Positions 61,300 to 64,000 of a stretch of DNA of 64,000 nucleotides are shown piece after piece (within the stretch, counting starts at the first letter, position 1; every line of letters begins with the position of its first letter). The notes below the pieces were generated by a model. That model did no database searches. It saw only the letters and a list, made by a program, of their open reading frames with translations, and had not been told where the DNA came from. Made by a program: the position numbers and the translations under genes. This stretch comes from Ruminococcus sp. zg-924 (GTDB taxonomy: Bacteria > Bacillota > Clostridia > Oscillospirales > Acutalibacteraceae), in the NCBI RefSeq assembly GCF_024433635.1, contig NZ_WNJZ01000004.1:1-64000 (forward strand). Reading direction: 5' to 3'.

Positions 61300-61692
61300 T
61301 TGCTGAAATTACCTGTTTGTCCTTATTGCAGAGCAATTTACAGATATAAGGATGTAAAAAATGTAACGCATAATAAAAACTGTGAATGTCACAATTGTAA
61401 GAGAAAATTCACAGTTTCATACATAAGAGGCAGAGTTATTATTCTTGCAGTAACAGCGGTGTTTTTGATTGCGCTTAATCTGCTTATGCTGAATTTTTTA
61501 AGCGGAATTACAATTTTAGGCTGTCTTATTTTAGCCGTTTTATTTATAAGCCTTGCTGTTATACTTTTTCCGTTCACAGTGAGATTTAATAAAGTAGACG
61601 GCGAGGAGAATAAAATAACGCTTGATGACAGCAAAAAGAAAAAAAGGTCGCAAAAAAACAGAAGCCGAAAAAGCAATATGTCGGATAAATAA
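61300..61692 (+). CDS. Second zinc-ribbon membrane protein, unknown
   Basis: 130 aa from a TTG with AAGGAAG upstream. The same plan as its neighbour: CPYCRA...CECHNCKRKF zinc ribbon, two membrane segments (about 47-68 and 72-93), then a very basic tail (KKKKRSQKNRSRK). The two genes are 12 bp apart and probably a duplicated pair. Confidence 0.75.
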   Translation: MLKLPVCPYCRAIYRYKDVKNVTHNKNCECHNCKRKFTVSYIRGRVIILAVTAVFLIALNLLMLNFLSGITILGCLILAVLFISLAVILFPFTVRFNKVDGEENKITLDDSKKKKRSQKNRSRKSNMSDK

Positions 61693-61701
61693 AGTATTTG
61701 A

Positions 61702-63702
<2,001 letters not shown>

Positions 63703-63722
63703 TAAAAAGGAGGCAGAGGAAA

Positions 63723-64000
63723 ATGAGTGACAGCTCGGTTGAGGATATTTTGAATGAATTAAATGAGATTAAGAGCAAAACAGTATCGGCAGAATCCTCT
63801 GCTGACAGGATTTCAACAGACGATTACAGCAATTTTTTCGGTGAGGACGAAAGCTTTGACAGTGTTGACGAGCTGAGAAACAGAATTAAGGACGAAAAAA
63901 GGGAAAAGCTTGAAGAAAAAGATGACGACAACAGACGGGTTTATTTAAGTACCGATTTTATCCTTGAGGAGAATGAGGTTATTGAAACTCTAAAAAGAGC
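63723..64000 (+). CDS. Partial unknown protein cut by the window end
   Basis: Starts ATG after GGAGGCAGAGG, 20 bp after gyrB, and stays open to the window end (92 codons). The visible part is acidic and helical (SVEDILNELNEIKSKT, then ELRNRIKDEKREKLEEKDDD) with no membrane segment. It occupies the usual position of gyrA, but is not gyrA at its N-terminus. Not recognised. Confidence 0.65.
   Translation, partial: MSDSSVEDILNELNEIKSKTVSAESSADRISTDDYSNFFGEDESFDSVDELRNRIKDEKREKLEEKDDDNRRVYLSTDFILEENEVIETLKR

Overview
The window is chromosomal DNA from a low-GC, Gram-positive Clostridia-type bacterium, most likely an anaerobic gut member of the Ruminococcaceae/Oscillospirales. The signs are the Firmicutes-type origin gene order, GTG/TTG starts behind strong GGAGG ribosome sites, a CIRCE-controlled hrcA-grpE-dnaK-dnaJ operon, a MurE with the DNPR motif typical of meso-diaminopimelate ligases, and cohesin/dockerin surface proteins. 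The genus is inference.

Layout. 1-10.1 kb: a small membrane peptide, a DUF2079 membrane protein, an Mrp/ApbC Fe-S carrier ATPase, an acidic-tailed membrane protein, and the heat-shock operon hrcA-grpE-dnaK-dnaJ-prmA read leftward. 10.2-16.7 kb: two small membrane proteins, then a leftward maltodextrin-type operon (binding lipoprotein, two permeases, alpha-amylase lipoprotein) with no ATPase gene. 17-18.9 kb: murE and tRNA-Trp.

18.88-33.60 kb is an integrated mobile element of about 14.7 kb. It lies between the 3' half of tRNA-Trp and an exact 45-bp copy of it. It carries a tyrosine integrase, an excisionase-like protein, an FtsK-like coupling ATPase, and a Rep with HUH-endonuclease plus superfamily 3 helicase motifs like those of CRESS-DNA viruses. 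Beside rep is a stem-loop with a TAATACTAA loop and GCTAC repeats, a candidate replication or transfer origin. Its cargo is three secreted proteins with cohesin and/or dockerin modules: a membrane-anchored cohesin protein, an LRR/Big_2 protein and a CHAP/SH3/beta-trefoil protein. Next to the cargo is a second tyrosine recombinase flanked by perfect 29-bp inverted repeats built like recombinase core sites, which suggests an invertible DNA cassette. A Cro/CI-type regulator lies near the right end.

33.6-43 kb is a mosaic: an unknown AT-rich gene, a NodB deacetylase and a HIT protein behind duplicated promoter regions, two GNAT acetyltransferases, tRNA-Thr, a TPP-riboswitch-controlled thiamine operon (thiW-thiM-thiE), a lipoprotein, tRNA-Met and tRNA-Glu, and an ECF-type sigma factor with a membrane partner. 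43.3-64 kb is the origin region. Leftward genes are guaB, the parA-parB-serS operon, a second ParB/Noc-like gene, rsmG-mnmG-mnmE, jag-yidC-yidD-rnpA-rpmH. Rightward genes are dnaA, dnaN, an S4 protein, recF, remB-like, two zinc-ribbon membrane proteins, gyrB and a cut-off gene. Two perfect parS sites lie nearby, and a DnaA-trio tract lies between dnaA and dnaN.

The least ordinary part is the mobile element. It couples a virus-like replication/transfer module to a small self-contained cohesin-dockerin surface assembly beside a possible inversion switch.
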